Shown here: positions 45,998 to 57,268 of the stretch, piece after piece
Layout: every line of letters begins with the position of its first letter
How positions within the stretch are numbered: position 1 is the first letter of the stretch
Source of the DNA: Lineus longissimus
Lineage: Eukaryota > Nemertea > Pilidiophora > Heteronemertea > Lineidae
NCBI RefSeq assembly: GCF_910592395.1
Contig: NC_088312.1
Coordinates: 7,998,001-8,062,000, forward strand
DNA length: 64,000 nt
Direction: 5' to 3'
The notes under the pieces: model-generated
Database searches by the model: none
Told to the model about the DNA's origin: nothing
What the model saw: the letters and a program-made list of their open reading frames with translations, nothing else
Translations under genes and position numbers: made by a program

Positions 45998-48396
45998 CAG
46001 CCCCTTATCTCAACGTGTCTTGACATCTTGTCTGTCCCAAGTATAATTTGCAAGTTTCAGGTTTCTAGTCTTGATATCAACATTGGTTGAGATTGTCACC
46101 CTACGTTTTACTCTTGCCCCAGTCTATGCTGAGAGCTTTCATTGGAACTGGAACTCAGATTAGCTGCTCAATCAGTACTACAAACTGAGCATTTTCAACC
46201 AGTAAGCCTGAGGGAGCTCATGACTGCTTGTCAGAGACCCCGAGTGCCACTGCACAACTGCGGCTCTTTTACTTTTATTTTTGACACAGTTTGTGTTTAG
46301 TATTGGGGTGAGGAGCGATGCAGTGACAAAACCATAGATGGAAAATCTAATAGTCTGTCTATTTTCAGTGCAGCCGCATACAGAACATATGGAATATTTA
46401 TTGGCACACCCTGTAAATACACTTTAGGGCTGAGTTCGTTCGGTTTCACGAGTACAGTATATGCAGCTCCAAGGTTTCCCAATCGACTTGCAAAATCTCC
46501 CTGAAGTTGCTGAAGTCTTCAAGCAATATGGGGATATTGTTAGCACAGCACATCTCTGCCCAAATAATCGGGTTGATCAAAACAAGGTGGCTGAAGTGGG
46601 GTTTTCAAAAATCATTGCCAATGTTTCTGGAAGGGGTTGGATGTTATATAAGAAATGTATTCTTGTCTTGATTTTCTAAAACCCTTTAATACCGACGACC
46701 ACAACGCTATACTAGTTGACACTTGATTTGTAATTAAATTCCAAACTGAGGTTGCTTGTGCAGTTTGAAGATGAATGCACCACTTTGCGACTTTAAATGA
46801 AACGAACTCAGCCCTTGGCGTGTTCACCCGTTACTATCTTGTCATCTGTTTATATTTACCATATATGCGTTGGATTCCTTCGTCATCCAAAATCTTTGAG
46901 AGTCACATCTACTATAGCACGAATTGTAGATCTTGGTTGAGCGTTTGGGTCTTCTTGACAGCCATCATCTCAATCTGCAGAGGGCTATAAGATAACAGGA
47001 AAAATACATTCAAGGACCTACATTGTATTCTCAAAATGAATAGATGAAACCAAAAGATGTTCTTCTTTTCATTTGGGTGAGATGGTTGTCACTACAAGTG
47101 TCAGGTTTCGTTTTCATTAACCGTTTCTGGCTTCACTTTTTAGCTCACCTTTCAGGGGAGCTTATACGATAGCGTGGCGTCCGCTCTCATCGTCGTCATC
47201 CGTCGTTAACTTTTGACAAAAGAGTAGCACGTTTCTTAACCACTTAACCTAAAAAGTGCATACTTGGTGTGTGGGTACCCATAGACAAGACCTTCTTTCA
47301 ACATGAAAATTAGCACAATTTGACTGCTTGTCTGCCATATAGGTGGCGCTCTTTAAAAAGCTATTTTTGGCTATATCTTATGAATGCTGCTAGCTAGAAT
47401 TTTGATTTGACCTACTTTTAAGGTCGCAGAGGTCAGAATTCGCTATCGGCATCGCCGTTAGGCACATTTCATAACCGCTGGTTTCACTGACATGAAATCT
47501 TGTACATATGTACCCCTTGGTCAAATGACCTCAGAGACTAAATTTCGACGTGATTCATGGATTGGCCACCATGTTGTCCATTTGGCTGTTACTTGAGCAC
47601 TCTCGGTCAGGTGGTCTCACTCGGGGATAAAAGTTCATGACTTGGCAACCAGGGTGCCGGTTCGGAGACATGAAAAATGATTTTTTTTCCCTCCTTCTGC
47701 TGGTTGAACATTTGTTTCATTAGTAGATATATTATCAACCAGGACTTAGTGATGCTCACCCTGGAGACTGCAACATCGTCTTTTGTGTCCCTTGTCCTTG
47801 TGTCCCTATTCCTTGTGTCCCTTGTCCTTGTGTCCCTTGTGGCCCTTGTAGAATGTTGGCTCGGGCTGCCTGAAAAGAATCATATTTTTTGTTGAGGGGT
47901 TTAGTCTAAGTTCTGAGTGTTTCTACTATATGCTGCATTCACACTGAATCCAATTTAAAACTGTTTTCCAGAGAGCACTCCCCGGAATACGAATTGGCTA
48001 CACCAGTTTCGAAACAGCTGCACCACACTTGGCCTAATGCGCATGCAATTCGATTTGAAAAGTGCAACTCTTGCCGCGTATTGTAGTACCGTGCCTTTCG
48101 CAGATTAATGCCCCTGCCCCTTGTTGTAATCAGAAGATAATCAAGACAGGAACAAGCTAGTGTGCAATTGCACTCTGCCAATAGTTACTGCGAATTCAAT
48201 AAAGCACATTCAATTGATAATCTGGAACCAAATTGGTTGAAGCGGTTTCAAAACTGTATGAACGGAATTGAGTGTGGCACCCCAATATGTATAAAAATTG
48301 AAATCGCACATCAGATTGATACTTTTTAACATCATTTTAACATCTTTGTAATGTTTCTTTTAATCCAGACGTAACTGACGACTTAGTGATGCTTAC
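45998..48396. other. intergenic, with dispersed repeat and minisatellite
   Basis: At 47150-47220 a phrase TTAGCTCACCTTTCAGGGGA...GTCGTCATCCGTCGTTAAC belongs to a dispersed repeat. At 47775-47850 a 15-bp minisatellite (CCTTGTGTCCCTTGT) occurs. It is adjacent to a copy of the exon end and donor sequence found at 48.39 kb (CAGGGTGAGCATCACTAAGTC). Confidence 0.45.
46461..46620 (+). CDS. possible RRM-like exon fragment
   Basis: After ATATGCAG, a frame reads LQGFPIDLQNLPEVAEVFKQ then YGDIVSTAHLC and onward. The pattern (hydrophobic strand, helix, then Y-G-D-I-V strand) recalls the first half of an RNA-recognition motif. No donor or partner exon was located, so this may be an isolated or retroposed piece. 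Confidence 0.3.
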
Positions 48397-48489
48397 CCTG
48401 TATGGCTCCAACATTGGCAGCAACATATTCTTCAGGTCCATCCAGTGTCTTCTCGGCTCTCGAGCTGGAGGCCGGCTCTCCTTCTTCAT
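48397..48489 (-). CDS. possible first coding exon of an unidentified gene
   Basis: An ATG frame of 31 codons (MKKESRPPAREPRRHWMDLK and onward, ending LEPYR) runs into a good donor, AGG|GTAAGC, in phase 0. It is basic and Pro-rich at the start. The donor and 20 following bases recur near 47765. It could join the candidate terminal exons at 45.2 or 44.2 kb, but this is unproven. Confidence 0.35.
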
Positions 48490-51400
48490 CTCCGTCTTGT
48501 CGATTTCAGCGGGTATATATGTTAGTTTTGTGAGGCACAAGGAGGTTGAGAACACTGTTGTTATTCAAAGAGCCCAATGTCTTCGTCATATGTACTAAAC
48601 TGGTTTAGCACAAGTCCCACACGGACACGCCTGACATTTCGTCCGACGAAATTCCGCAGGTTAACAACAGGCCTCTAACCCCAGTCATTCCATCCCCCTC
48701 GAGATCAGGTAGGGGATCGCTGGCCAGCTATTGCTTACTATTGTTAACAGTCGTAAGACTTATCCCGCCAACACTCTAAAACAAGGGGACCAATTGAATG
48801 ACTAGCGACACTCGACCATTAATTGCCCCCATCAATCAACCACAATGACTCAAGGGGAACACGTACTTTGAACCTAAGTCCATGTCATCACCGTCGAAAC
48901 TTAGATGAGGACCGCAGAACTAAGTGGCAAGCATGCCTGGGACCCAGCCACCGTACTTTGGACGTGAGTTAGACTCAGTCGCCAGACACGATAACCGAAT
49001 ACACCAAGCGTATAGCTTGAATCGAACCCGATCTTTCATCGTCATTGGTCACCTGGCCTGGCCTGGACAACTGAAAGCTGAATAGGTTAAAATAGATGAT
49101 AAGCAGGAACCAAAAGAATTACAACTATTATAGCTAGGTAACTACGATAGCTAGATAACTACGATAACTACTCTAAAAACTAGAATAACAACAAGAGCTA
49201 CAAACTGAGCAAGACAGTGATCAGACACACTTCCAACTCTCACACAATGCTCACCATACTCCATAGTCCCCCCCCCCCCACGACCTCCCACACCCTTTTC
49301 CTATCCGGTCTCAAACACACACACACACACACACACATCATATACTGTGGTTACGACTTTTGAACATCCACTCGCATGAATTGCTGATGAAGGCGTCACT
49401 GTCAATCTATATAACATGTTCAAAACTTGGTGTACATTGTAGCAATGGCTTTATTTGTACATTTTATTGAAATATAGTTTTGAATCCTTGTTCTCTCAGG
49501 AAAGTGCACATGAAAAGGTCCTTGCAATTGGGATAAAAGTTGTATGTGATTTACGATATTTTTAAAATTTCAGTATAAGTTCATATACCTCATTGATAAG
49601 GCTTGGTCTATGACAAGTGTTTGACTTGCTTATTGGTTTGTTATATCTTTCACTAAGTCATACTTACAATATTCAACTCTCAGTGTATGGCTTCTCTCAG
49701 TTTTCAACATGTGATATTTCTTTGATTTGAAACCGATGCACTGAATGGCAGGCAAATCTGCCATTAGCATTTTCAGTTAATAATGCTTAGCTTTGTTTTA
49801 CTATTTCACTGTTTGAATATTTTATTCTAATAACTGTTAAAAAAATTGACAGTGGCAACCCAATCAACAATTTGGGCAAGTTGTTACTTGATGCATACCC
49901 TTCATCTGATGATTTTTGCGGTTTATCCAAAAATCTTCGGCTGCAATTGCTGACAAGGTTTGTGGCATCTGTAATGATAAATTGGAACATGCATACTATT
50001 ACAGCAATTCTAGTGTTTTTAGTAATGAAATAACTGCCTAAAAATGATGTTGAAATACATCATCTTTAGTCATTACATTTCCTTCATGGAACTGATGGAC
50101 TTTACCTTTTATTTTATACTAAGGTGCCATTCTTACGACTAGTTATAACAAGGATTTATGTAATTTTGGGAATTAGGGAGTTGAGATTTGTGTTGGGGAA
50201 GGGCTGTGCTGGGAGGAAGGGTTAGGGTCTGGGTGAGGTTAATAAGGATTAAGACACAAAAGTGAATATGACTGTCGTGAGAATAGGCAGTTTGTATGTA
50301 AAATCCAAAGGGACCATCAGAACATTAGCTTCGGCCTTGTACATATGTAAACAATGTGAGCTAGTTCATTTCTCAAAACTCTTATCAATCCAAAACTATA
50401 GCAACCAATAAGATGGCATCACCGCTTCAAATATGGCCTCCTGATTTAGTGAGCGGATCGTACTCTCCATGTCTTTTGGACACAATTCTCATATGTTTTG
50501 TCATTTTGACAGTGGCACACAGGTCTCAACCAACCGGAAAGTCAGAATCTAATACTATACATACCTAAATGTAACCCTTCAACTTGCAAACCATACCAGC
50601 GAGAATCTTTCGTTGCAATTGCAGACGGTATGCGTCATCTGTAATGATAAATATGGCACAAATGCAAATTGAGAACATTTTTTCATTTTTAGCTCTGCAG
50701 TAGAATTTACAATCCCCGATCGGAAATGACGTAGTTTGATCGCATTCAATTATAAATCCATTGAACAGTGGTGCTTCTATAGTCAACCGATGACCTTTTT
50801 TTGGGCCATGAACGGGGATTGTAAAATCGTTCAAAATATACAAAGGGAAAATACAAAGACAAGTTGTCCTCTTCAAAAATCCTCTACGCCTACAAAAATA
50901 AAACATGAATAACGCCAAGATTCAGTTAGACAGAAGGTGATACCCACCTTGTAGAAGATTTGTGCTAAACACAAGTAATTTTGCTATTTCGGATGTTGAA
51001 ATAAGTCCAAATTCGAGCAAAACCATGTGCACCTTGCTGCAGGGAATGTTCAGCCTGCACTACACAGCAAGCATTGGAAGGCATAAAATGTGACAGGTAG
51101 TGGTTTTATGTAACACTCCCACACATTCTTTCAAGGTTGGCATAGCCTTTTGTTGCTCCAAACAATCAAACCTGAGATCAAACAAAGGATCGGAGGCTAA
51201 TCCAAGTTGGTAATGTGATTGGCCATAAGGAATAGATAAGTGACCAGTTTGATTTGGGTGGGACTGATTTGGAAATAGTATAGGGTGTTAATCAATAGTG
51301 TTGTTTGTTGTAATGTTGAATATTTTTTTATATATAATTTTTCTTTCTTAAAACAGTTCCTTACAAAAAAACCAAAAGGAAAAAATGGTGCAAACCTGAA

Positions 51401-51682
51401 TGATACTAGCCATTCATTCACACTTTTCATTGCCAAACTTCTTTTTGAAAGAATTCAGTCAAAAACTAGCAGTACTACTCGGTTAACACCCTGTTGTAAG
51501 TCATGATGTGGTTGGTTTGATTTGTTTTGTTTTCAACAAGATACATATTCCATTGCCGGATTAACACTTGGATTAAAAAATTTCATGAACAATTTAGAAT
51601 AGCAAATCCAAGCAAAAACAGAATACATGTTTCCAGACTTTTCACTTGATTTTCTTGATGAGGGGTAAAATTATGACTATTT
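48490..51682. other. intergenic; microsatellite and a duplicated exon-like segment
   Basis: Contains a C tract at 49269-49279 and an (AC)n run at 49315-49335. On the minus strand a segment TTTATCATTACAG|ATG with homologous sequence after it occurs twice (about 49975-49870 and 50650-50565). Each looks like an acceptor plus exon, but without recognisable products. Confidence 0.4.
50705..50826. mobile_element. possible small MITE with 13-bp inverted ends
   Basis: TTTACAATCCCCG at the left is the exact reverse complement of CGGGGATTGTAAA at the right, about 120 bp apart. No target duplication is evident. It could be a very short nonautonomous element or a chance inverted pair. Confidence 0.4.
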
Positions 51683-51695
51683 GGGGGGGGGGGGG
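51683..51695 (+). repeat. G13 homopolymer next to the satellite
   Basis: A run of 13 G about 90 bp before the satellite array. The lone monomer at 40.45 kb also follows a G run. Confidence 0.85.
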
Positions 51696-51788
51696 CAATG
51701 CAAAATGATATCTGGTCAGGGATAAAATCAATGGTCTCTTAAAAAGGAGACAGAAATGAGCGGCAATAGTGATTTATTTCAGTCAAAT

Positions 51789-53351
51789 CTCAAGTTAATG
51801 TGGTCATCTCAGGGATGAATCAATATTGGAGATAAACCTAAGTTCACATTGAATAGTTTAACTCTAGCATGAATCCATCATTCCTCTGATTACTGAAATA
51901 ATTTGCGATCACATTGAATGATTAATCTCCAGTTTGAATCCATCCCTCAGATGACCACATTAACTTGAGTTCCCATTCAATGGTTTATCACCAGTATGAA
52001 TCCACATCCCTCAGATGATCACATTAAGTTGAGTTCCCATTGAATGGTTTATCACCAGCATGAATCCACATCTCTCAGATGACCAATTTACTTGAGTTCC
52101 CATTGAATGGTTCAACACCAGTATGAATCCACATCCCTCAGATGATCACATTAACTTGGTTTCCCATTAAATGGTTTATCACCAGCATGAATCCACATCT
52201 CTCAGATGACCAATTTACTTGAGTTCCCATTGAATGGCTTATCACCAGTATGAATCCACATCCCTCAGATGATCACATTAAATTGAGTTCCCATTGAATG
52301 ATTGATCACCAGCATGAATCCACATCCCTCAGCTGATCACATTAAGTTGAGTTCCCATTGAATGGTTTATCACCAGCATGAATCCACATCCCCCAGATGA
52401 TCACATTAAGTTGAGTTCCCATTGAATGGTTTATCAACAGCATGAATCCACATCCCCCAGATGACCAATTAACTTGAGTTCCCATTGAATGGTTTATCAT
52501 GCACCAGTATGAATCCACATCCCTCAGATGATCACATTAACTTGGGTTCCCATTGAATGGTTTATCACCAGCATGAATCCATATCCCCCGCCACGATGAC
52601 CACATTAACTTGAGTTCCCATTGAATGGCTTATCACCAGCATGAATCCACATCCCTCAGATGATCACATTAACTTGGGTTCCCATTGAATGGTTTATCAC
52701 CAGCATGAATCCATATCCCTCAGCTGATCACATTAAGTTGAGTTCCCATTGAATGGTTTATCACCAGCATGAATCCACATCTCTCAGATGACCAATTTAC
52801 TTGAGTTCCCATTGAATGGCTTATCACCAGTATGAATCCACATCCCTCAGATGATCACATTAAATTGAGTTCCCATTGAATGATTTATCACCAGCATGAA
52901 TCCACATCCCTCAGCTGATCACATTAAGTTGAGTTCCCATTGAATGGCTTATCACCAGCATGAATCCACATCCCTCAGCTGATCACATTAAGTTGAGTTC
53001 CCATTGAATGGTTTATCACCAGCATGAATCCACATCCCCCAGATGACCAATTAACTTGAGTTCCCATTGAATGGTTTATCACCAGTATGAATCCACATCC
53101 CTCAGATGATCACATTAACTTGGGTTCCCATTGAATGGTTTATCACCAGCATGAATCCATATCCCCCGCCACGATGACCACATTAACTTGAGTTCCCATT
53201 GATTTTTTTAACACCAGTATATCCACAGCCTTCAGATGACCAAATTAATCTGAGTTCCCATTGCATTGAATTGTTTATCAGCTGTATGAATCCTTATCTC
53301 TCAGATGATCATATTAACTTGAGTTCACATTGAATGGTTTATCACTGAGTA
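51789..53351 (-). repeat. about 64-bp satellite array derived from a zinc-finger-like unit
   Basis: About 25 tandem units of 63-68 bp, typified by TGAATCCACATCCCTCAGAT then GATCACATTAACTTGAGTTCCCATTGAATGGTTTATCACCAGCA. The first unit (51789-51840) is inverted relative to the rest. Read on the minus strand, each unit contains ATTCATACTGGTGATAAACC then ATTC, which encodes I-H-T-G-D-K-P-F, and TGTGATCATCTGAGGGA (C-D-H-L-R-D). These are the linker and helix of a C2H2 finger, followed by a stop. The unit length is not a multiple of 3, so nothing is translated now. A segment of about 578 bp (9 units) repeats within the array (for example 52509-52620 recurs at 53087-53198), a higher-order structure. 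Confidence 0.9.
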
Positions 53352-53732
53352 TGGGCGGCTGCTAGCCCCCAGTAACAAAAAAGTAACTAATCCTACGGAG
53401 GGGACATCCTTTTAAAAAAATATGTAATCTAAAATCCTCTTAAGATCAGGCCGTTTCACTCGATACATAGCCTACCTGCTGCGTCAGGAGAGGGTCGTGT
53501 TGTAGGCCCTAGCATCCGGAGAGTGTTCGCTGCAGTATTTCTCTGAAGGAGAAAAGCTTGATGGGTTATATCCGGTACGCGCGAGACTACCGCAAAGACT
53601 TATTGGTACGTACCGCCAGCTCCCCCGGTCTGTACATCTTGATTGTAGTATACTCGAGCATTTTTTCCCTAAATTCACAACAAATATTTAGCCCGGAGTT
53701 TAGCACAAACTTGAAAAAATAATGACTCCACC
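53352..53732. other. no gene recognised between satellite and motif cluster
   Basis: Unique-looking sequence with short frames only. I see no domain or splice-site pairing. Confidence 0.4.
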
Positions 53733-53955
53733 CATGTAGCGAAACGACCTACGATGTAGCGAAATTACCTGCATCCATGTATGTAGCGAAACGACTCCAC
53801 CCATGTAGCGAAACGTCCTCCATGTAGCGAAACGACCGTACCCATCATGTAGCGAAACGACTCCACCCATGTAGCGAAACGACCTACCATGTAGCGAAAC
53901 GACCGCCACATGTAGCGAAACGACTGGTAGCGAACTGGCAATGTAGCGAAACAGC
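53733..53955 (-). repeat. cluster of 11 short motifs with variable spacers
   Basis: The 15-bp word ATGTAGCGAAACGAC (minus strand GTCGTTTCGCTACAT) occurs about 11 times, nine nearly perfect and two degenerate. Non-identical spacers are 4-18 bp. This is not a simple tandem repeat, because the words are conserved while the spacers differ in length and sequence. The 117-codon minus-strand frame over it is a product of the repeat and not a convincing protein. Confidence 0.85.
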
Positions 53956-54600
53956 CTGATACCCTTCTGATCCGTGTTGGGGACCGCTGAATGCAATTTC
54001 CCTGAAGTTCCGATGTCCGCCAATTTTGTGGGGGAAATCAAACATAAGTCCATATAGGCCGAGAGCCTCGATCTGCTACGCTGTACATCGACGAAGTTGG
54101 CCTTATTTAATCAAACATGGCCGCAAACTCGCCCCAACGCCGAACACCACCGAATTGCAGAAAAGTATACCGAGTTCAAGGCTTCCACCTAGCTTTGGTA
54201 TTCATACATCAGTAAAACCGATGCAGTTTTAAACGTTATAACTATAGCATTGAATATTAAAGTCGCTTCCCTCGAAAGTTAGTTATTTGGTTGGCAAACA
54301 TCATTTTGGACTTTTTAAATTGTGAATGTCCCAGGTGGCATGGAATTTCGTCCCCATATGGGCTGAATTATGGCATAGTGCGGCCAAGACGGCCGATGTT
54401 CGGCCGATATCGGGCCACTTTCGGGACTTTCCCTCCATCACTCAAAGGTGCCGGCATTTGGCCAGTATCGTGCCAGTATCGGCAGGAATATGTTTCTTTG
54501 CCAGACTCCAGCCAAGGTCCGGGGGGGGGGGGGGTAATAGTGAACCGAAACAGAACAATTGAAAACCAAACTCAGTTATGTCTTATGCTCTATATAATGT
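53956..54600. other. no gene recognised; G14 tract
   Basis: Mixed unique sequence with a G14 run at 54521-54534 and a CGGCC(A/G)-rich stretch (54380-54420). The plus-strand frames here have no recognisable domain. Confidence 0.4.
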
Positions 54601-54601
54601 A

Positions 54602-54607
54602 TTTATT
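54602..54607 (-). other. polyadenylation signal, Cys-rich peptide gene 1
   Basis: AATAAA on the minus strand, about 154 nt after the stop codon at 54761. Confidence 0.5.
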
Positions 54608-54760
54608 TGCCACGTAAAACGTAATTGTTATAAAGATGGTAGATGCTTGAGACTCATGAGATGGACTGACACTTTCACCGTGCGTGTCTGTAGGCCTATA
54701 AATGTATTGCATTTCTGTATTTGGTCTCTCATAGCAGATTGCATTCTCTTCTTCAATGTG

Positions 54761-55009
54761 TCAACACCTGAAACAGTCAGCAGACTGCAAGCACGAACTT
54801 TGTTGGCGTCGGCAGGTATTTTTGCAATCAAACTGCTCTATTGCTGACATGCCACCTTGCATGCTGGGTGAACACCCACCGGCGCAGACGGTGTAGTCAC
54901 TGACACAACCCTGGCAGTGCTGCTGGTTACATTCGCGACGGTATCTGTAAGGTTGCTTCGCTTCGGCAAGGGCAAGCATTCCCACCATTACCATCAGAAC
55001 AAAGAGGAC
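54761..55009 (-). CDS. secreted 10-cysteine peptide 1, main exon
   Basis: The exon opens at TTTATTTCAG|GTC in phase 0 and encodes 82 residues. Joined to the two-codon exon at 55353-55358 it gives an 84-residue precursor. The order is: signal peptide (MQVLFVLMVMVGMLALAEA, 19 aa), a short spacer KQPYRYRR with a furin-like basic site, then a mature domain of about 57 residues. Its ten cysteines are spaced C-x4-C-x2-C-x6-C-x3-C-x15-C-x3-C-x6-C-x5-C-x2-C, ending at the last Cys. The scaffold predicts up to five disulfides. I do not recognise a named family. Secreted defence, signalling or matrix peptide are all possible. A paralogue lies 1.3 kb upstream on the same strand. Confidence 0.82.
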   Translation of the reverse strand, partial: VLFVLMVMVGMLALAEAKQPYRYRRECNQQHCQGCVSDYTVCAGGCSPSMQGGMSAIEQFDCKNTCRRQQSSCLQSADCFRC

Positions 55010-55352
55010 CTGAAATAAAAATATGCATTGATTGAGTGATGGCGTACAATCCGACAAAAATGGGAACGATAGAGTGATATGAAGCACAGCAAATAAAAGG
55101 GAGGACGCACGGTGTTCCAGTCCAAATTAAACGTTAGTGTTGGGCCATTCGATACGCCTCGGCTGCAGGTCGATCTCAACAACATCAGTGAACATCGCCT
55201 TATATTGCTCACCGATGGCGATAATGGGAAAAACGCATGATTAACTCACTGATGGTCTATTTCGCACAGGACGTGACAATCCTCCAAAGCGTCCGCAAAA
55301 TGATGAAACCATACCAGCTGGCCATAGGATTTCGAAAATTAAAAAGTCCTAC

Positions 55353-55358
55353 CTGCAT
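55353..55358 (-). CDS. Cys-rich peptide 1, two-codon first exon (M-Q)
   Basis: ATGCAG|GTAGGA: only the start Met and a Gln precede the intron, and phase 0 joins cleanly to VLFVLMV. The paralogue has the same odd split, which supports both calls. The exon end at the 5' side is unknown. Confidence 0.65.
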
Positions 55359-55465
55359 TCTTCAGTAAATATATAGTGTTGGTTCCTGATTAGTAGTGAC
55401 AAGCTATGTTTCAAGTCACGGTACCTCCAGCCCACACGACTCGGGGCGCCCAACATGCCGTTTCT

Positions 55466-55501
55466 CCATTGTTGAAGACACGTCATTCGTGACGTCTCGC
55501 G
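55466..55501 (-). promoter_or_regulatory. CRE-like upstream element of Cys-rich gene 1
   Basis: CCATTGTTGAAGACACGTCATTCGTGACGTCTCGCG (read on the plus strand) contains paired ACGTCA/TGACGT half-sites. It lies 108-143 bp upstream of the gene 1 start codon. Nearly the same sequence sits upstream of gene 2 at 57269-57305, while flanking DNA is less similar. Confidence 0.6.
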
Positions 55502-55925
55502 TAGTAGAGAAGTTGTGCGCCATTTACGAGTGCCATGTTCATGCCTTTGTCATGTTTGTGAATGAAATCCATGTGCTTTTACCTTGCTGAACTCCCGGCG
55601 CTGGTGATCGGCGGCTCCGTCTCCCCTCACACCACTGCCCTGTCGCCTCCCATTCATACATGTTTGTGAGTGCCCGGTTCAAAGGCCTTCCATGCGAGGA
55701 TGGATCATTCCCTTGATAATGATGCTTTATGTAGCTCTGACAAAAAGCTTCCCTCTGATTTTGCGAACTTTTGTTTCTCAGATGACGTTATAGTCTCTAT
55801 TTTACCGGTTTCCTGGGCGTCTCAGTCTCTATAGACTGGGAACGTTGCCACAGAACCTCTCTATTGTTGGAACATAGAATGATTGGTGAAAAGACAAATA
55901 CAAAAGAACGGTTATCTCTTTTACA

Positions 55926-55931
55926 TTTATT
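55926..55931 (-). other. polyadenylation signal, Cys-rich peptide gene 2
   Basis: AATAAA on the minus strand, about 174 nt past the stop at 56105. Confidence 0.5.
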
Positions 55932-56104
55932 CTGACTCTCAGTTTCTATTTTGCAAACATTTTGACATGTTTGATACAAATGAATGGCAGATGCATAGGG
56001 TATGCACTTAGTACATGTATTGCATATATTCGAAACGAGAGTTTTAATTTTATTTTGGTTGTAAAGTCAAAGTTCTTCTTCCAGTTCTTTCTTAGAGGCA
56101 AGTA

Positions 56105-56341
56105 TCAACATCTAAAACAATTGTTCGTCTGCATGCATGAATCTGCTGTGTCCATGCATGACCTATTGCAGCTGTACTGACTGGTAGCAGTCTCTCTTAG
56201 ACTGCATCGGGCAGCGCAAGCACCTCGGGTAATCAGACAAGACGTGCAGGCCCTCTGGTCACAATCACGACGGAATCTGTAAATCTGCTTCGCCGAAGAA
56301 AGGGCAACCACTATCACCAGGACAAAGAGGATGCAACAAAC
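56105..56341 (-). CDS. secreted 10-cysteine peptide 2, main exon
   Basis: This is a paralogue of the gene at 54761. It opens at CTGTTTTTCAG|GTT in phase 0 with 78 residues, plus M-K from the exon at 57099-57104 (80 in all). It has a hydrophobic signal (VCCILFVLVIVVALSSA), then KQIYRFRR as a basic cleavage site. Ten cysteines follow with the same spacing as peptide 1 except an 11-residue central loop instead of 15. The C-terminal C-F-R-C is identical. Non-cysteine residues of the mature part have diverged strongly, the pattern expected of secreted effectors under changing selection. The shared intron position inside the signal peptide shows tandem duplication. Confidence 0.82.
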   Translation of the reverse strand, partial: VCCILFVLVIVVALSSAKQIYRFRRDCDQRACTSCLITRGACAARCSLRETATSQYSCNRSCMDTADSCMQTNNCFRC

Positions 56342-57098
56342 CTGAAAAACAGACAACGGGTCGTTACTCCCAATACTCGTTCGGCCGAAAAATGAGATGC
56401 GTGGCGTGGCGGTGATGCCTCTGCTGACATTGCTGATTATCAAGTAACATTCTGTATTCTGTGTAGTAGAGCGGCCACGTGTCACTGTCAGAGTCAATCC
56501 ATTCCATCTATTCAATCTAGGCATATCTTTGGTCGTTCACTCAGAAACGGGAATATTCATGAAGGTAAAGTAAGAGTCAAGTCAAAGACATAATCGGGTG
56601 ACTGAATTACGGTAGGCCTAGGCCTCCAACATACTTCACGATATTAACGATGAGATGCGGACAAAACATTGTCCAGTGTTTTGTCCGCATGCGCAGTCAT
56701 TGTCGTCACCGACGATGTACACTCAGTACAGCACAGGACATCATAGACATGCGTCGTATCGTATCGTCTGCATGCGCTGCCCCTTGAAGCAAGTCGAAGT
56801 TGTTTGAAGACTGAGTGAACAGTCGTCATTCATGTCATCTCACTGATTCCGACCCGAATTGAAATATTCTCAAATTTCTGGGCTGCGTCTTGTAAAACAC
56901 CCCACCGGTAGAAAATGACAAAAACGCATTATTCGTAAATGGTACAATACAAAAGATTATCAAAAATGAACCTTTTCATGCATTTTGCTGAAGACCTGAA
57001 GCGGCATGGACGATGTTCCAAATCACCAGTCATCACGTGCATCACGTGTATCACGTCGAAAAATCCTTCGAAAACGGCTCCAAATTGCACGGACATAC
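56342..57098. other. intron of Cys-rich peptide gene 2
   Basis: An intron of about 760 bp, against about 340 bp in gene 1. A short inverted pair around 56665-56690 (GACAAAACATTG / CAGTGTTTTGTC) is the only structure noted. Confidence 0.5.
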
Positions 57099-57104
57099 CT
57101 TCAT
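57099..57104 (-). CDS. Cys-rich peptide 2, two-codon first exon (M-K)
   Basis: GGATGAAG|GTATGT: start Met plus Lys, then a strong donor, phase 0, equivalent to the M-Q exon of gene 1. Confidence 0.6.
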
Positions 57105-57268
57105 CCTTTATTTTTGATGCCTAAGTCGTGAAAGAGCTTATAATTGTTCGTCCTTGTCAGCGCTGGTAGTGCATGTAGTGTCACTGTCAGTATGCGATTC
57201 GTACGATGACGATGTCACCTTGTGCAATGTCACCTTGTTGGATCGCACTACACCGTACACACGATATT

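Noticed and set aside
51789-53351. CRISPR-like array or current zinc-finger gene
   Set aside because: Units are contiguous with no unique spacers, the organism is eukaryotic, and the 64-bp period plus stops prevents translation.
53700-54053. 117-codon minus-strand frame over the motif cluster
   Set aside because: The amino-acid repeats simply mirror the 15-bp DNA word in two frames. No signal peptide or domain.
55364-55380. TATATATTTA as a TATA box for Cys-rich gene 1
   Set aside because: It lies only about 10 bp upstream of the start codon, too close for a TATA box serving that ATG.
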